Of a stretch of 30,476 bases of DNA, positions 1 to 6,745 are shown in pieces. Position numbers and translations under genes: made by a program. Origin of the DNA: Qingrenia yutianensis (lineage in GTDB: Bacteria > Bacillota > Clostridia > UMGS1810); NCBI RefSeq assembly GCF_014385105.1, contig NZ_JACRTE010000018.1:1-30476 (forward strand), given 5' to 3'. Position 1 is the stretch's first letter, and every line of letters begins with the position of its first letter. The notes under the pieces were generated by a model. It made no database searches and was not told the origin of the DNA. It saw only the letters and a list, made by a program, of their open reading frames with translations.

Positions 1-25
1 TGTGCTTTTATGCTATATATGAGCT

Positions 26-61
26 GAAGGATGAAATCCCGAAATATGGATTTCATCCTTC
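26..61. repeat. Perfect 14-bp inverted repeat (hairpin)
   Basis: Arms 26-39 and 48-61 are perfect reverse complements around an 8-base loop. No T-tract follows on either strand, so it is not a canonical intrinsic terminator. It could be a rho-independent-like end of a gene to the left of the window, an operator, or a small palindromic repeat. Nothing else is recognisable in bases 1-156. Confidence 0.6.
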
Positions 62-156
62 GAAAAACACTTAAATTATATTATCATTTTGGAGTTTACA
101 CAAAATCGGGGAAATACCCTTTTTGTTGTATAAAGAAAATTCTGTATTGATACTTA

Positions 157-525
157 TTATTTTATTTTCACGGTAAATTTTTTATCTGCATTTACAATTA
201 CAGCAAAGTTTCCGCTTTCGTAATCAGTTTCTGAAATTTCAAAAACTTTTGAGTTTGTTACGCTTATTCCTGGATTTAGATTGCTCAAAATTTTTCGGTT
301 TGGATCAGTTTCAGCTGCATAATAACTCGATGCATCAATATCCGAGTTAAACGTTATGCCGTCAGAATTTTTCAGCTTTATATCAGGGCAGGAAAACGAA
401 GACACCGGTTCTTCCGAGATGTTTTTATATTCAAAATCAACGCAAACAAATATACCTCCGTCTGATGCTTGTTTTGAAAAATATTGTCCGCCGACATTTT
501 TATTCGTATGAACATCTTTTGACAT
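157..525 (-). CDS. DUF4352-like immunoglobulin-fold protein lacking a signal peptide
   Basis: The 122-residue product resembles the DUF4352/telokin-like beta-sandwich. It has a VDFEYKNIS strand, a LKNSDGITF strand, a LNPG turn and a final strand ending FTVKIK. Family members are normally lipoproteins or secreted proteins with an N-terminal signal and linker. Here the reading frame begins almost directly in the domain with no hydrophobic segment. The ATG lies inside an operator-like palindrome and has no Shine-Dalgarno sequence upstream. A minus-strand promoter (TTGTCA, 17 bases, TATAAT at 550-578) would start RNA about 17 bases before the ATG. Either this is a cytoplasmic version with a very short leader, or the original 5' part was deleted and a promoter region was joined to the remnant. 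The function is unknown. It is divergent from the XRE gene and probably shares its control. Confidence 0.6.
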   Translation of the reverse strand: MSKDVHTNKNVGGQYFSKQASDGGIFVCVDFEYKNISEEPVSSFSCPDIKLKNSDGITFNSDIDASSYYAAETDPNRKILSNLNPGISVTNSKVFEISETDYESGNFAVIVNADKKFTVKIK

Positions 526-590
526 TTAGTAAATGTCATATTTTTGCTTATTATAACATATAATTTTTATATTGACAAGCACTAAATGTC
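521..590. promoter_or_regulatory. Divergent promoter region with two operator copies
   Basis: A perfect 17-base palindrome with 8-base arms sits at 521-537. A second copy at 574-590 matches it at 13 of 17 positions. Their centres are 53 bases apart, about five helical turns. The minus promoter has TTGTCA (573-578) and TATAAT (550-555) with a 17-base spacer. A weaker plus promoter is TTGCTT (544-549), 18 bases, TATATT (568-573). The second palindrome overlaps the minus -35 and the predicted plus start. Autoregulation by the adjacent XRE protein is an inference. Confidence 0.65.
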
Positions 591-608
591 AAAAAGTGAG
601 GTGAATTT

Positions 609-635
609 ATGTTTATTAACAAAACTGATGACTGA
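609..635 (+). other. Eight-codon leader ORF or interrupted 5' end of the XRE gene
   Basis: ATG at 609 is preceded by GAGGTG (598-603) and encodes MFINKTDD before TGA at 633-635. The next codon, TTG at 636, is in the same frame and opens the XRE reading frame. Either this is a translated leader coupled to the TTG start, or the TGA is a nonsense mutation in an originally longer protein. TGA terminates other genes here, so recoding is unlikely. Confidence 0.5.
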
Positions 636-851
636 TTGAACAATATTTGCGGTAAAAATGTCGCAAATTTCCGAAAAAAATTAAAAATATCCCAGCGCGA
701 AATTGCTGACAGACTTCAGCTTACGGGGCTTGATGTTGATAAAAATGCAATTCAGCGTATTGAGTGCGGAAAGAGATTTGTAACCGACATCGAGATTATT
801 GCGCTTTCAAAGGTGTTAAATTGCAGTTACGCCGAACTTTTGGAGCAATAA
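636..851 (+). CDS. Small XRE-family HTH transcriptional regulator
   Basis: This 71-residue protein is essentially one helix-turn-helix domain of the Cro/C1 type. It contains NFRKKLKISQREIADRLQ (helices 1-2), an NAIQRIECGKRFV recognition region and a helix rich in ALSKVLNCSYAELL. Such stand-alone domains bind palindromic operators as dimers and usually autoregulate. The start is TTG directly after an in-frame TGA, and the best Shine-Dalgarno sequence belongs to the ATG at 609, so translation probably depends on coupling with the short upstream ORF. Two palindromes in the 110 bases upstream are the likely targets. A strong terminator follows at 863-903. The family call is firm, but the start and the regulated genes are inferred. 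Confidence 0.8.
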   Translation: MNNICGKNVANFRKKLKISQREIADRLQLTGLDVDKNAIQRIECGKRFVTDIEIIALSKVLNCSYAELLEQ

Positions 852-862
852 GATTTATAGAC

Positions 863-903
863 AAATCCGCAGCAAACGAGGTATTTGTCCGCTGCGGATT
901 TTT
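863..903 (+). terminator. Intrinsic terminator after the XRE gene
   Basis: An 11-bp stem (863-873 with 891-901) is followed by a T run at 899-903. Inner bases 859-865 could alternatively pair with 885-891. It separates the XRE gene from the convergent gene ending at 912. Confidence 0.8.
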
Positions 904-911
904 AAGAGTTT

Positions 912-2903
912 CTATTCAAATTTTAAAAGTTTTATAAAAAGTCCGCCCTGAACGGTTCGGTTTTGAAAACCGCGCATAATTGCTGTGCTTGAATAATACC
1001 AGTCCGTAAACGGCACGCGATCGTTTGTGTCGTTGAGCATATCAAGCATTGCCATCACAATTTTATCGGTGTATTCCGCGTCGTCCGAAAGCACAGTTGA
1101 CCACAGCTGCCAGTCGCTTTTGGTGTAGTCGCTCCTGCTGTCAAGCGGAAGTCCGTACTTATTTATCTTGGTTTTGTAGTATTTTATTTCATCTTCAAAA
1201 ATATCTTCATCAAAAATATTCAAACCAAAAAGTTTATCCCATACAAGATTATATTTTATGCTCCAGCTTCCGTTTTGGTCAAACGCGAGCTTGTAATGAT
1301 TGCCGTCTTTTGCGCGTTCTTTCCACTTTTTCGCCAAATCCTTTGCAATATTTGTATATTTTGCGCCGTCCTGTACCTTGCCCATCATATCAAGCAACAT
1401 ACCCCACGATGCAATTCCCATAATTGCCTTAACAGAAAGGTTGCAGTTGTGCGCCAGGTGACCTGCAAAATCGTCGGTGCAAAGCTGATTTTCGGGGTCA
1501 AAGCCGAATTTTACGAGATAATCTGTCCATTTTTGCAGAATGTCAAAATGCTTAACTGCATAATCGGCGTTTTTTGCTTTTTTGCAAACCGCCGCAACGC
1601 ACAAAATCATATTTCCGCATTCTTCAATCGGCATCTGCGCGCTATACATAAGTTCGCCCGCCGAAATTCCGTAAACCTGACCGTTGAGCAACGGATACTG
1701 ACCGGCATCGTGCGGTGCAAATTCAAATTTCCAAGCCTTGCTTGACGCAAAATCAAAAATGGGTTCGAGCATATATTCAACGAGTTTCGGCTGATAAATA
1801 AGAAAAAGCGGAATTGACGGATAGGTTACGTCAACGGTGGCGGCGCAACCGTTTGAAAAGCATTCTTTTGACACAAAAAGCCCCTTTTCGCCGTCGCAAA
1901 CAAGCTTATGCGAGGCAATCGCCTGACGGTATGCGATTGACACAATTTTTGCGTAACCGTCTGAAATTTTTCGTGCGTCCGATAATAATTTATTGTCAAA
2001 ATTTTTAACCTTTTCGGCGATAATTTCATAGTTTTTGAGTGCGTCGCAAAGTGCGTCAAAAAAGCTTTTTCCGTCCTTTTTGTAATATGCGTCAACGGTT
2101 TTTCCGAAATATTCAAGCGAATGAATATCGTCATAGCCGATACACAAAAAATCGTTTGTACCGTAAGCGTCAACGTCAAATTCATTGAAATAATATAGAA
2201 CGGGATACACAGCATTTTCGCTTTCGCCTGCCTTGACTTTTTTGCCGAAAAGCGACGTTTCGCCTGTGTTTTCGCCTCTGTAAGCACGTGTTTTTACACC
2301 GTCGTCGGCAGCGCCGATTTTGCCGTTTCGCGCGGCGAGATGGAGATGTCCCCAGCTTATACGCAAATCGTCACCGCTTTCTTTGAGCATTTTTCCGCTG
2401 CAATTAGTTATGTATGCCGAAATGTCACTGCGCCCGAAATAAACCGTTTCGTCGGGAGTGTTCACCGCCAAAAGTGCGGAAACATCAAAATAAAATGCGC
2501 ATTTGTGATTTTTTCCGTCGGTCGGTTTTACGCTGTAGGAAACGTACGAAACGGGACGGCTCAAAAGGTCTAAATCGTCCAAAATAAGCGGAGTGAAAAA
2601 GCAAACCTCAAGCTCGATTTTTTCGTCCGCAAAGGTGTATACGGTTTTGAGCGGTGTCACACGCACGTTTTTCTGCTCGATATTTTTCGGGCCGAATATG
2701 TTTTTATTGGGATTGTGGCACATTCTGCCCATAAAAACTTTCGGTGTGCCGTCAACCGTGATTATGCCGGTCATCGAGTGCTGACTGCCCGTCCAGTGGC
2801 GCGTAAAATCGCCGTTTAGGGTGCCGCACATCGACCACACGTTAAAATACGGGTCGCAGGTTATGAGCGGATATGCCGGAAACTTCTGCGTTGATAATTT
2901 CAT
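912..2903 (-). CDS. Glutaminase A-like protein (DUF4964/DUF5127/DUF4965/DUF1793 family)
   Basis: The 663-residue product matches the GtaA-like multidomain family. It opens with KFPAYPLITCDPYFNVWS and a segment containing HWTGSQHSMTGIITVDG (N-terminal beta domain). The second half is an alpha-helical six-hairpin toroid with FAPHDAGQYPLLNGQ and DWQLWSTVLSDD. Fungal members are described as glutaminases, while the toroid fold is shared with glycosidases, so the substrate in a gut-type Clostridium is open. There is no signal peptide, so a cytoplasmic location is inferred. AGGAGG lies 7 bases before the ATG. The gene is divergent from an AraC regulator, which suggests induction by a small-molecule nutrient. 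Its promoter is TTGTTA (2954-2959), 17 bases, TATAAT (2931-2936) on the minus strand. Family membership is likely; the reaction is uncertain. Confidence 0.8.
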   Translation of the reverse strand: MKLSTQKFPAYPLITCDPYFNVWSMCGTLNGDFTRHWTGSQHSMTGIITVDGTPKVFMGRMCHNPNKNIFGPKNIEQKNVRVTPLKTVYTFADEKIELEVCFFTPLILDDLDLLSRPVSYVSYSVKPTDGKNHKCAFYFDVSALLAVNTPDETVYFGRSDISAYITNCSGKMLKESGDDLRISWGHLHLAARNGKIGAADDGVKTRAYRGENTGETSLFGKKVKAGESENAVYPVLYYFNEFDVDAYGTNDFLCIGYDDIHSLEYFGKTVDAYYKKDGKSFFDALCDALKNYEIIAEKVKNFDNKLLSDARKISDGYAKIVSIAYRQAIASHKLVCDGEKGLFVSKECFSNGCAATVDVTYPSIPLFLIYQPKLVEYMLEPIFDFASSKAWKFEFAPHDAGQYPLLNGQVYGISAGELMYSAQMPIEECGNMILCVAAVCKKAKNADYAVKHFDILQKWTDYLVKFGFDPENQLCTDDFAGHLAHNCNLSVKAIMGIASWGMLLDMMGKVQDGAKYTNIAKDLAKKWKERAKDGNHYKLAFDQNGSWSIKYNLVWDKLFGLNIFDEDIFEDEIKYYKTKINKYGLPLDSRSDYTKSDWQLWSTVLSDDAEYTDKIVMAMLDMLNDTNDRVPFTDWYYSSTAIMRGFQNRTVQGGLFIKLLKFE

Positions 2904-2919
2904 ATAAAAACCTCCTATC

Positions 2920-2959
2920 TTGACAATTTAATTATATCATTGTATAATTTGCTTAACAA
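2920..2959. promoter_or_regulatory. Overlapping divergent consensus promoters
   Basis: Plus strand: TTGACA (2920-2925), 17-base spacer, TATAAT (2943-2948), serving the AraC gene. Minus strand: TTGTTA (2954-2959), 17-base spacer, TATAAT (2931-2936), serving the glutaminase-like gene. The two -10 elements lie inside each other's promoter, so polymerase cannot occupy both at once. Confidence 0.8.
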
Positions 2960-2994
2960 GCTATAAAATTGATATAAATATGAGGAATGTTGAT

Positions 2995-3795
2995 ATGAGA
3001 GAGGATATAGTTTCGTTTGCCGAGAATAAGGATATGCCTTTTCGGGTTCTGATGTGCGGAATTTCATACTGCGATTACAGTTACAGAATTGAGCGCCAAA
3101 ATTCAGAGCTGAATGTTATAGAATACATAATTTCGGGCACCGGCACGGTGAATGACAACGGCAGAATTTTTAATCCGCGCGAGGGAGATATTTATTTTTT
3201 AAAATGCGGTGAAAATCATTTGTACTATTCGGACGCTGACGAGCCGTGGACGAAAATCTGGCTGAATTTTTCGGGACGTCTTGCCTCGAAAATTACCGAG
3301 TGTTACAATCTTGAAAAAGAGATTTATTTTCATGCGCCCGAATTAAAAAGTTATTTTTATGAATTTTACGATATTTCGCGGTCGTGTATCGGTGCAAAGG
3401 CGGTGTGCGAACAGTCGTCGGTTGTGTTTCTGCGCCTTGCGCAAAGGCTTTGCGAATATTGCAAGGATAAAACGTCAGCACGCGGTTCGGTTGCGTATAA
3501 GGTGAAAAATTACATTGACGATATGACCGATTATTCGCAAAAGCTTGATGATATTGCACAGAAAATGTCGTATTCAAAAAACCATATAATACGCGAATTT
3601 AAGGCGGAATTCGGTATTGCGCCGTATGAGTATATGCTCCGCAGACGTTTTGAAATTGCCGGGTCGCTCCTTAAAAACACCGCGTATTCGGTTTCGGAAA
3701 TATCCGAAAAGCTTGGTTTTTGCGATACGGGATATTTTTCGGGACAGTTCGGCATACGTTACGGAGCGTCACCGAGCGAGTACCGAAAGAAGTGA
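2995..3795 (+). CDS. AraC-family transcriptional regulator
   Basis: The protein has an N-terminal cupin-like sensing domain, with GTGTVNDNGRIFNPREGDIY as its beta-barrel signature. The C-terminal pair of helix-turn-helix motifs includes QKLDDIAQKMSYSKNHIIREF and SVSEISEKLGFCDTGYFSGQF, followed by the typical GASPSEYRK ending. I prefer ATG 2995 because GAGGA (2982-2986) is correctly spaced from it. The upstream in-frame ATG at 2980 (271 residues) has no ribosome site. Length of about 266 residues is typical of sugar-responsive members. It most likely activates the divergent glutaminase A-like gene in response to that gene's substrate. No terminator is evident before the tRNA promoter at 3852. 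The family call is very secure; the ligand is unknown. Confidence 0.9.
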   Translation: MREDIVSFAENKDMPFRVLMCGISYCDYSYRIERQNSELNVIEYIISGTGTVNDNGRIFNPREGDIYFLKCGENHLYYSDADEPWTKIWLNFSGRLASKITECYNLEKEIYFHAPELKSYFYEFYDISRSCIGAKAVCEQSSVVFLRLAQRLCEYCKDKTSARGSVAYKVKNYIDDMTDYSQKLDDIAQKMSYSKNHIIREFKAEFGIAPYEYMLRRRFEIAGSLLKNTAYSVSEISEKLGFCDTGYFSGQFGIRYGASPSEYRKK

Positions 3796-3851
3796 GTTTT
3801 TTGAAGTTTGGCAAAAAGCGCGGAAAATTTTAATTTAATCATCGAAAACAC

Positions 3852-3880
3852 TTGACAAGCGCTTATTTTTAAGGTATAAT
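3852..3880 (+). promoter_or_regulatory. Perfect sigma-A promoter of tRNA-Trp
   Basis: TTGACA (3852-3857) and TATAAT (3875-3880) are separated by exactly 17 bases. The tRNA 5' end is 18 bases after the -10 element. Confidence 0.9.
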
Positions 3881-3898
3881 ATCAAGGTATTGTGATAA

Positions 3899-3974
3899 AG
3901 GGGTATAGCTCAGTTGGTAGAGCAGCGGTCTCCAAAACCGCGTGCCGTGAGTTCAAGTCTTACTACCCCTGCCA
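3899..3974 (+). tRNA. tRNA-Trp (anticodon CCA)
   Basis: A complete 76-base cloverleaf. The 7-bp acceptor stem pairs 3899-3905 with 3964-3970 perfectly. The D-arm contains AGCTCAGTTGGTAGAGC. The anticodon stem GCGGT/ACCGC encloses loop CTCCAAA with anticodon CCA. The T-arm has GTTCAAGTC. Discriminator base G73 is as expected for tRNA-Trp, and CCA is encoded (3972-3974). It stands alone with its own promoter and terminator. Confidence 0.96.
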
Positions 3975-3976
3975 CG

Positions 3977-4007
3977 TCGGAACAAGTTTCACTTGTTCCG
4001 ATTTTTT
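3977..4007 (+). terminator. tRNA-Trp terminator
   Basis: A perfect 10-bp stem (3977-3986 with 3992-4001) with a 5-base loop is followed by six T residues. The T run is mirrored by an A run at 4013-4021, so 4001-4009 and 4013-4021 form a second 9-bp inverted repeat. Confidence 0.92.
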
Positions 4008-4021
4008 ATTTCATAAAAAAT

Positions 4022-4211
4022 CAGTCACCCGTTCCACTGTTCCTCCTCTTTCGCAAAAGGTCACATTCGCGTCGGCTATTCGGTTGCAAGCGCCCTCATA
4101 ACGCCTTTGGCTCATTACCAACCTTTTGCGAGTGTGCCTGCGGCACAAATATCTCTATGGTTCGACTTTTTTGTCTATAATGCGGCTAACCCTATCGGTT
4201 GCCGTTTTTTT
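4022..4211 (+). other. Non-coding block with alternative hairpins and a terminator
   Basis: No convincing gene lies between the tRNA and 4425. An 11-bp perfect inverted repeat joins 4051-4061 and 4121-4131. Bases 4062-4070 can pair instead with 4128-4136 (9 bp with one G-U), which overlaps the right arm, so the two folds exclude each other. A small GTGCC/GGCAC hairpin lies at 4134-4146. A stem at 4183-4204 with one bulged T is followed by seven T residues (4205-4211) and looks like an intrinsic terminator. I see no clear promoter for a separate RNA. It may be a dispersed intergenic repeat or a structured RNA. Confidence 0.45.
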
Positions 4212-4424
4212 AGTATGCAGACATCACTGTTTTATGAGCATTATTCATTATTTTTTTAGGTCTTTTTCTGTTTATTTTTATCTTAGGTTTTGCATTTATT
4301 TTCATCTCTTTATACCTCTTTCGCCGTCGGCGACGACGGCACGAACATATCCTAAGTTCAGATATATATTATTTTAATGATATACCCATATATAATATGG
4401 AGAATAATTTTGGAGGTATTTATT
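4212..4424. other. Pyrimidine-rich intergenic region
   Basis: A T-rich stretch without a plausible gene. The one clear element is a 6-bp GC-rich hairpin, 4323-4328 with 4335-4340. A ribosome site GGAGG (4412-4416) for the next gene ends the region. Confidence 0.4.
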
Positions 4425-4928
4425 ATGACTAAAGAAAAGAACACAATAAGAACGGAGCTGCTTTTTGACAATGACGGAGAAAGCAAGCTGAAATTATCCG
4501 TTGAGTGGGACAAAAACAAGAAAAAGGCTTGTGTTATTATGCTTCGTTTCGGAAAGGGTGACGGAATTTACTTTGACAAAAGCACAAGCCAGTGTGTTAA
4601 AAATCTTTCATCTATGGATTACGGAGGGGTTGATATTGTCAATTTGTTTTCATCTCCTGATATGGAAATGAACGATACCAACATCAACACTATTAAAAAC
4701 GCAGTTACTGTTGCCGATACGGTTGTTTATACCGTGGGTGTAGGCAAGAAGAATTACAAAGCATTTCAAACGGCTCAAAGTCTGATTTTGCCGATTATTG
4801 AGAATGTGAGGGAAAAGCTCTTTTGCATTTCCGACAGTGACGGAAACGGATTTTATCATCCGCTTTGTCCAAAGGTCGATACTTGGCATTTAACGAAATT
4901 CAACACTAAAGATTTATTATCGCTGTAG
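4425..4928 (+). CDS. DUF1643-like protein
   Basis: A 167-residue protein. The family signature is visible: VIMLRFGKGDGIYFDKSTSQ corresponds to the usual MLNP...D.T core, GGVDIVNLFSS to the G(Y)..VVNLF segment, and a C-terminal GNGFYHPLCPK to the HPL region. DUF1643 proteins are small alpha/beta proteins common in phages and mobile elements, with no established reaction. The longer frame from 4377 has no ribosome site, whereas ATG 4425 has GGAGG eight bases upstream, so the shorter form is chosen. The core replaces the usual LNPS with LRFG, so this is a divergent member. A 99-residue hypothetical follows 37 bases later, probably co-transcribed. Confidence 0.65.
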   Translation: MTKEKNTIRTELLFDNDGESKLKLSVEWDKNKKKACVIMLRFGKGDGIYFDKSTSQCVKNLSSMDYGGVDIVNLFSSPDMEMNDTNINTIKNAVTVADTVVYTVGVGKKNYKAFQTAQSLILPIIENVREKLFCISDSDGNGFYHPLCPKVDTWHLTKFNTKDLLSL

Positions 4929-4965
4929 AGTTTAAGCTCTGCAGTTTTTTTAATGGAGGTTATTT

Positions 4966-5265
4966 ATGATTAAATTAGGAACGGAAAAGGAATTATTTAA
5001 GATTAAACATCTGCCGATTAACATTCAAACCGCTATATCTGAAGATATAAAAATCTTGGATGACAGCTATGGCAAAGACAGAAATATTGATGTTGATATG
5101 GGCGGTTTTGTTGTTGTATGCAATAAGGGAGAACGGCTTAATATTGAGAATTTTCAAATTGATTTTGAGGTGACTGAATTTTTACAAGCCATTTGTCCCT
5201 ATGTGAAAAAGCTCTATATATCAGGCACAGAGCGGAATATCATCATATATAAAAAACAGGAATAA
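4966..5265 (+). CDS. Hypothetical protein, 99 residues
   Basis: I do not recognise a named family. The protein is soluble, acidic in the middle and has a segment DRNIDVDMGGFVVVCNKGE that looks like a beta hairpin, followed by IDFEVTEFLQAICPYVKKLY and a beta-rich end. Similar short proteins occur beside phage-like or plasmid-like genes in Firmicutes. GGAGG lies 7 bases before the ATG. It sits between the DUF1643-like gene and the Mor-like gene in the accessory stretch and probably shares their transcript. Confidence 0.6.
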   Translation: MIKLGTEKELFKIKHLPINIQTAISEDIKILDDSYGKDRNIDVDMGGFVVVCNKGERLNIENFQIDFEVTEFLQAICPYVKKLYISGTERNIIIYKKQE

Positions 5266-5311
5266 TACGGACAAACACAAGGACAACGGGATTTTACTTC
5301 TGAAATCGGAT

Positions 5312-5329
5312 TTGGTAAAATATTACCAA
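5312..5329. promoter_or_regulatory. Operator-like dyad upstream of the Mor-like gene
   Basis: Seven-base arms TTGGTAA and TTACCAA flank a 4-base centre. A related half site, GGTAA, recurs at 5335-5339. It could bind a regulator or form a small RNA hairpin just before the ribosome site GAGGTGG (5330-5336). Confidence 0.4.
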
Positions 5330-5341
5330 GAGGTGGTAAAC

Positions 5342-5431
5342 GTGGGAGGTGAACAAGCAAAAAAGCTGTTTAGGCATTGGAAATTTGAACACTATGTTGT
5401 TCGAATTTCCAATGCCGAATTCCGTTTATGA
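5342..5431 (+). other. Possible 29-codon leader ORF overlapping the Mor-like gene
   Basis: GTG at 5342 has the best ribosome site in the region (GAGGTGG, 5330-5336, five bases away). It opens a 29-codon frame that ends at TGA 5429-5431, passing through both arms of the 5373-5416 hairpin. The peptide is unrecognised. Its translation would melt the hairpin that holds the Mor ATG at 5394. Confidence 0.3.
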
Positions 5432-5642
5432 GGAAATTTCGGAAGAATTTGGTTTTGATGTTGCAATTAAGATGTATCAGATTTATAAGGTTATGCAGAT
5501 TTCATTTCCGACCCGTCTTTTTAACCCTGAATATGTCAAAAAGCAAATTCCGATAGAATATGACGGAACTAATGTTAAGCAGTTAGCAAAAAAATACGGC
5601 TACAGTGAGAAAACCGTAAGACGAATGATTAAAGATTTATGA
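5349..5642 (+). CDS. Mor transcription activator-family protein
   Basis: The C-terminal half matches the Mor/C activator domain first known from phage Mu. It has IYKVMQISFPTRLFNPEY (dimerisation strand and turn) followed by the DNA-binding segment DGTNVKQLAKKYGYSEKTVR. Mu Mor switches on late genes; Firmicutes homologues sit in mobile or phage-like loci, and their targets are unknown. The start is uncertain. GTG 5349 gives 97 residues but its nearest Shine-Dalgarno overlaps it. ATG 5394 gives 82 residues and lies in the loop of an 18-bp hairpin (5373-5416). The next gene, the repeat protein, starts 10 bases after the TGA stop, so they are probably coupled. The domain call is good; the start is not. 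Confidence 0.75.
   Translation: MNKQKSCLGIGNLNTMLFEFPMPNSVYEEISEEFGFDVAIKMYQIYKVMQISFPTRLFNPEYVKKQIPIEYDGTNVKQLAKKYGYSEKTVRRMIKDL
5373..5416 (+). repeat. 18-bp hairpin with an ATG in its loop
   Basis: Arms 5373-5390 and 5399-5416 pair over all 18 positions, one being a G-U. The 8-base loop (5391-5398) contains ATG at 5394-5396, in frame with the Mor-like protein. Such a stable RNA structure inside a coding start is unusual and suggests translational control or an inserted palindrome. Confidence 0.8.
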
Positions 5643-5652
5643 GGAGGAAATT

Positions 5653-6619
5653 ATGAGGAAGAGTATAACATCGGTGATGTTGGCTGTTTGTATTTTGTTA
5701 TCGGCAAACAGTGTTTTTGCGTTAAATTTGTATAACTACACCACAAAAGAAGAATTGTATCTGGACGACGAGGGCTGGTCAGAAAAGGGGCTTGAAGCCT
5801 ACAAGAGCGAATGCCGAGAAGAAGGATTTATTCCCGAGGACGAAATTCCTGCCGAGGATTTGGTAACGTTGTATTCAGCAGACGGAAGAACAATGAAAAC
5901 CGTGTATTTTCTTGTCGATACCTATAAAAACCTTGGATGGACGCTTGCAAAACCTGTGACAATGTATGCATGCTTCGGACGGAAGAACGATAAGTGTTTT
6001 GGAAAGCGAAGTTGAAGATTACAAAAAGGTAGGCTGGTTTGTAAATTCGGAAGTTACAATGTATTCCTTGGACGGACGTTCGGTCAGCGTGCCGATATCA
6101 GAGGTTAACGAATATAAAAGAGTCGGTTGGTACGAAACAAAAGTCACATCCGTAACTATGTATGCGCCCGACGGCAGAACATTATCGGTTGAGAATACCG
6201 AGGCAGAGGCACAGAAAAAAGCCGGCCGGTATGAAAGTTTAGCTGAGGCAAAAGCAGCGGCGAAAGCGCAGTCTGCACAACACACCGCACAACCGAAACA
6301 GGAGCAGAAAAGCTCGTATTCGATAAGCGGCTGCTACGAAAATACGAGATTCCGAACATTTACAAATATAACGGGAATATCGTATTCGGATAAGTCGTCT
6401 ACCGACACGGGAAGCACTATTTACAACTACGGATATGTGCCGGAAGAATACATTTATTCGTATATTGCGGCTTTGCAAAATGACGGATTAACATATGACG
6501 GAGCTGAAAATTACGGTGTTTCGCTGCTTTTGACAATGCGTGACACAAACAACGGTGCTATGCTTATTATGGCATATGACGGGTTCGGCAAGACCTTGAG
6601 AATATCCGTCGCACCTTAA
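5653..6619 (+). pseudogene. Secreted repeat protein with a frameshift (4-base duplication)
   Basis: The first frame (5653-6015) starts with a signal peptide, MRKSITSVMLAVCILLSANS, cleaved near VFA-L. It then reaches a repeat reading VTLYSADGRT...YKNLGW. A second copy begins VTMYA, and the frame is lost exactly there. The other frame (to 6619) continues with DGRTISV...YKKVGW, then two more copies and a C-terminal domain of about 120 residues after an Ala/Lys/Gln linker. At 5966-5973 the bases ATGC are present twice in tandem. Removing one copy restores VTMYASDGRT and a single 320-codon frame. So the sequence shows a four-repeat extracytoplasmic protein broken by a 4-base duplication. It may be a true mutation, a population variant or an assembly error. 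AGGAGG (5641-5646) precedes the ATG. Function unknown. Confidence 0.8.
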
Positions 6620-6658
6620 GAAACACACACTTTTGTGCAAAATTTCTTTGCAATACCA

Positions 6659-6712
6659 TTGATTTTTACAAAACAATGTGCTACAATCATAGTGAAGTTA
6701 AACTTAACTAAC
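6659..6712 (+). promoter_or_regulatory. Promoter with GTTA-N6-ACTAAC operator
   Basis: TTGATT (6659-6664), 17 bases, TACAAT (6682-6687). Downstream, overlapping the predicted start of transcription, 6696-6709 is a perfect AGTTAA-AC-TTAACT palindrome. Its register 6697-6712 matches the outer bases of the two operators at 7525-7540 and 7590-7605, suggesting a shared repressor. Confidence 0.65.
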
Positions 6713-6745
6713 TTAATACTGTTAACGGAAATCGGAGGGGTAACT

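Noticed and set aside
609..851. TGA read as an amino acid in the XRE gene (alternative genetic code)
   Set aside because: Other genes in the window, such as the AraC (3795), BlaI (10941) and recombinase (9696) genes, end in TGA at the expected positions, and no other in-frame TGA is needed for a full-length protein.
1049..2784. Several antisense ORFs opposite the glutaminase-A-like gene
   Set aside because: They are frame shadows of a long, family-matched coding region and have no ribosome sites of their own.
3950..3974. attB/attL core at the 3' end of tRNA-Trp
   Set aside because: I looked for a direct repeat of the tRNA 3' end elsewhere in the window and saw none.
3892..4377. Three plus-strand ORFs over and after the tRNA gene
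   Set aside because: They read through the tRNA and its terminator or begin without ribosome sites, and their translations look like random hydrophobic and basic peptides.
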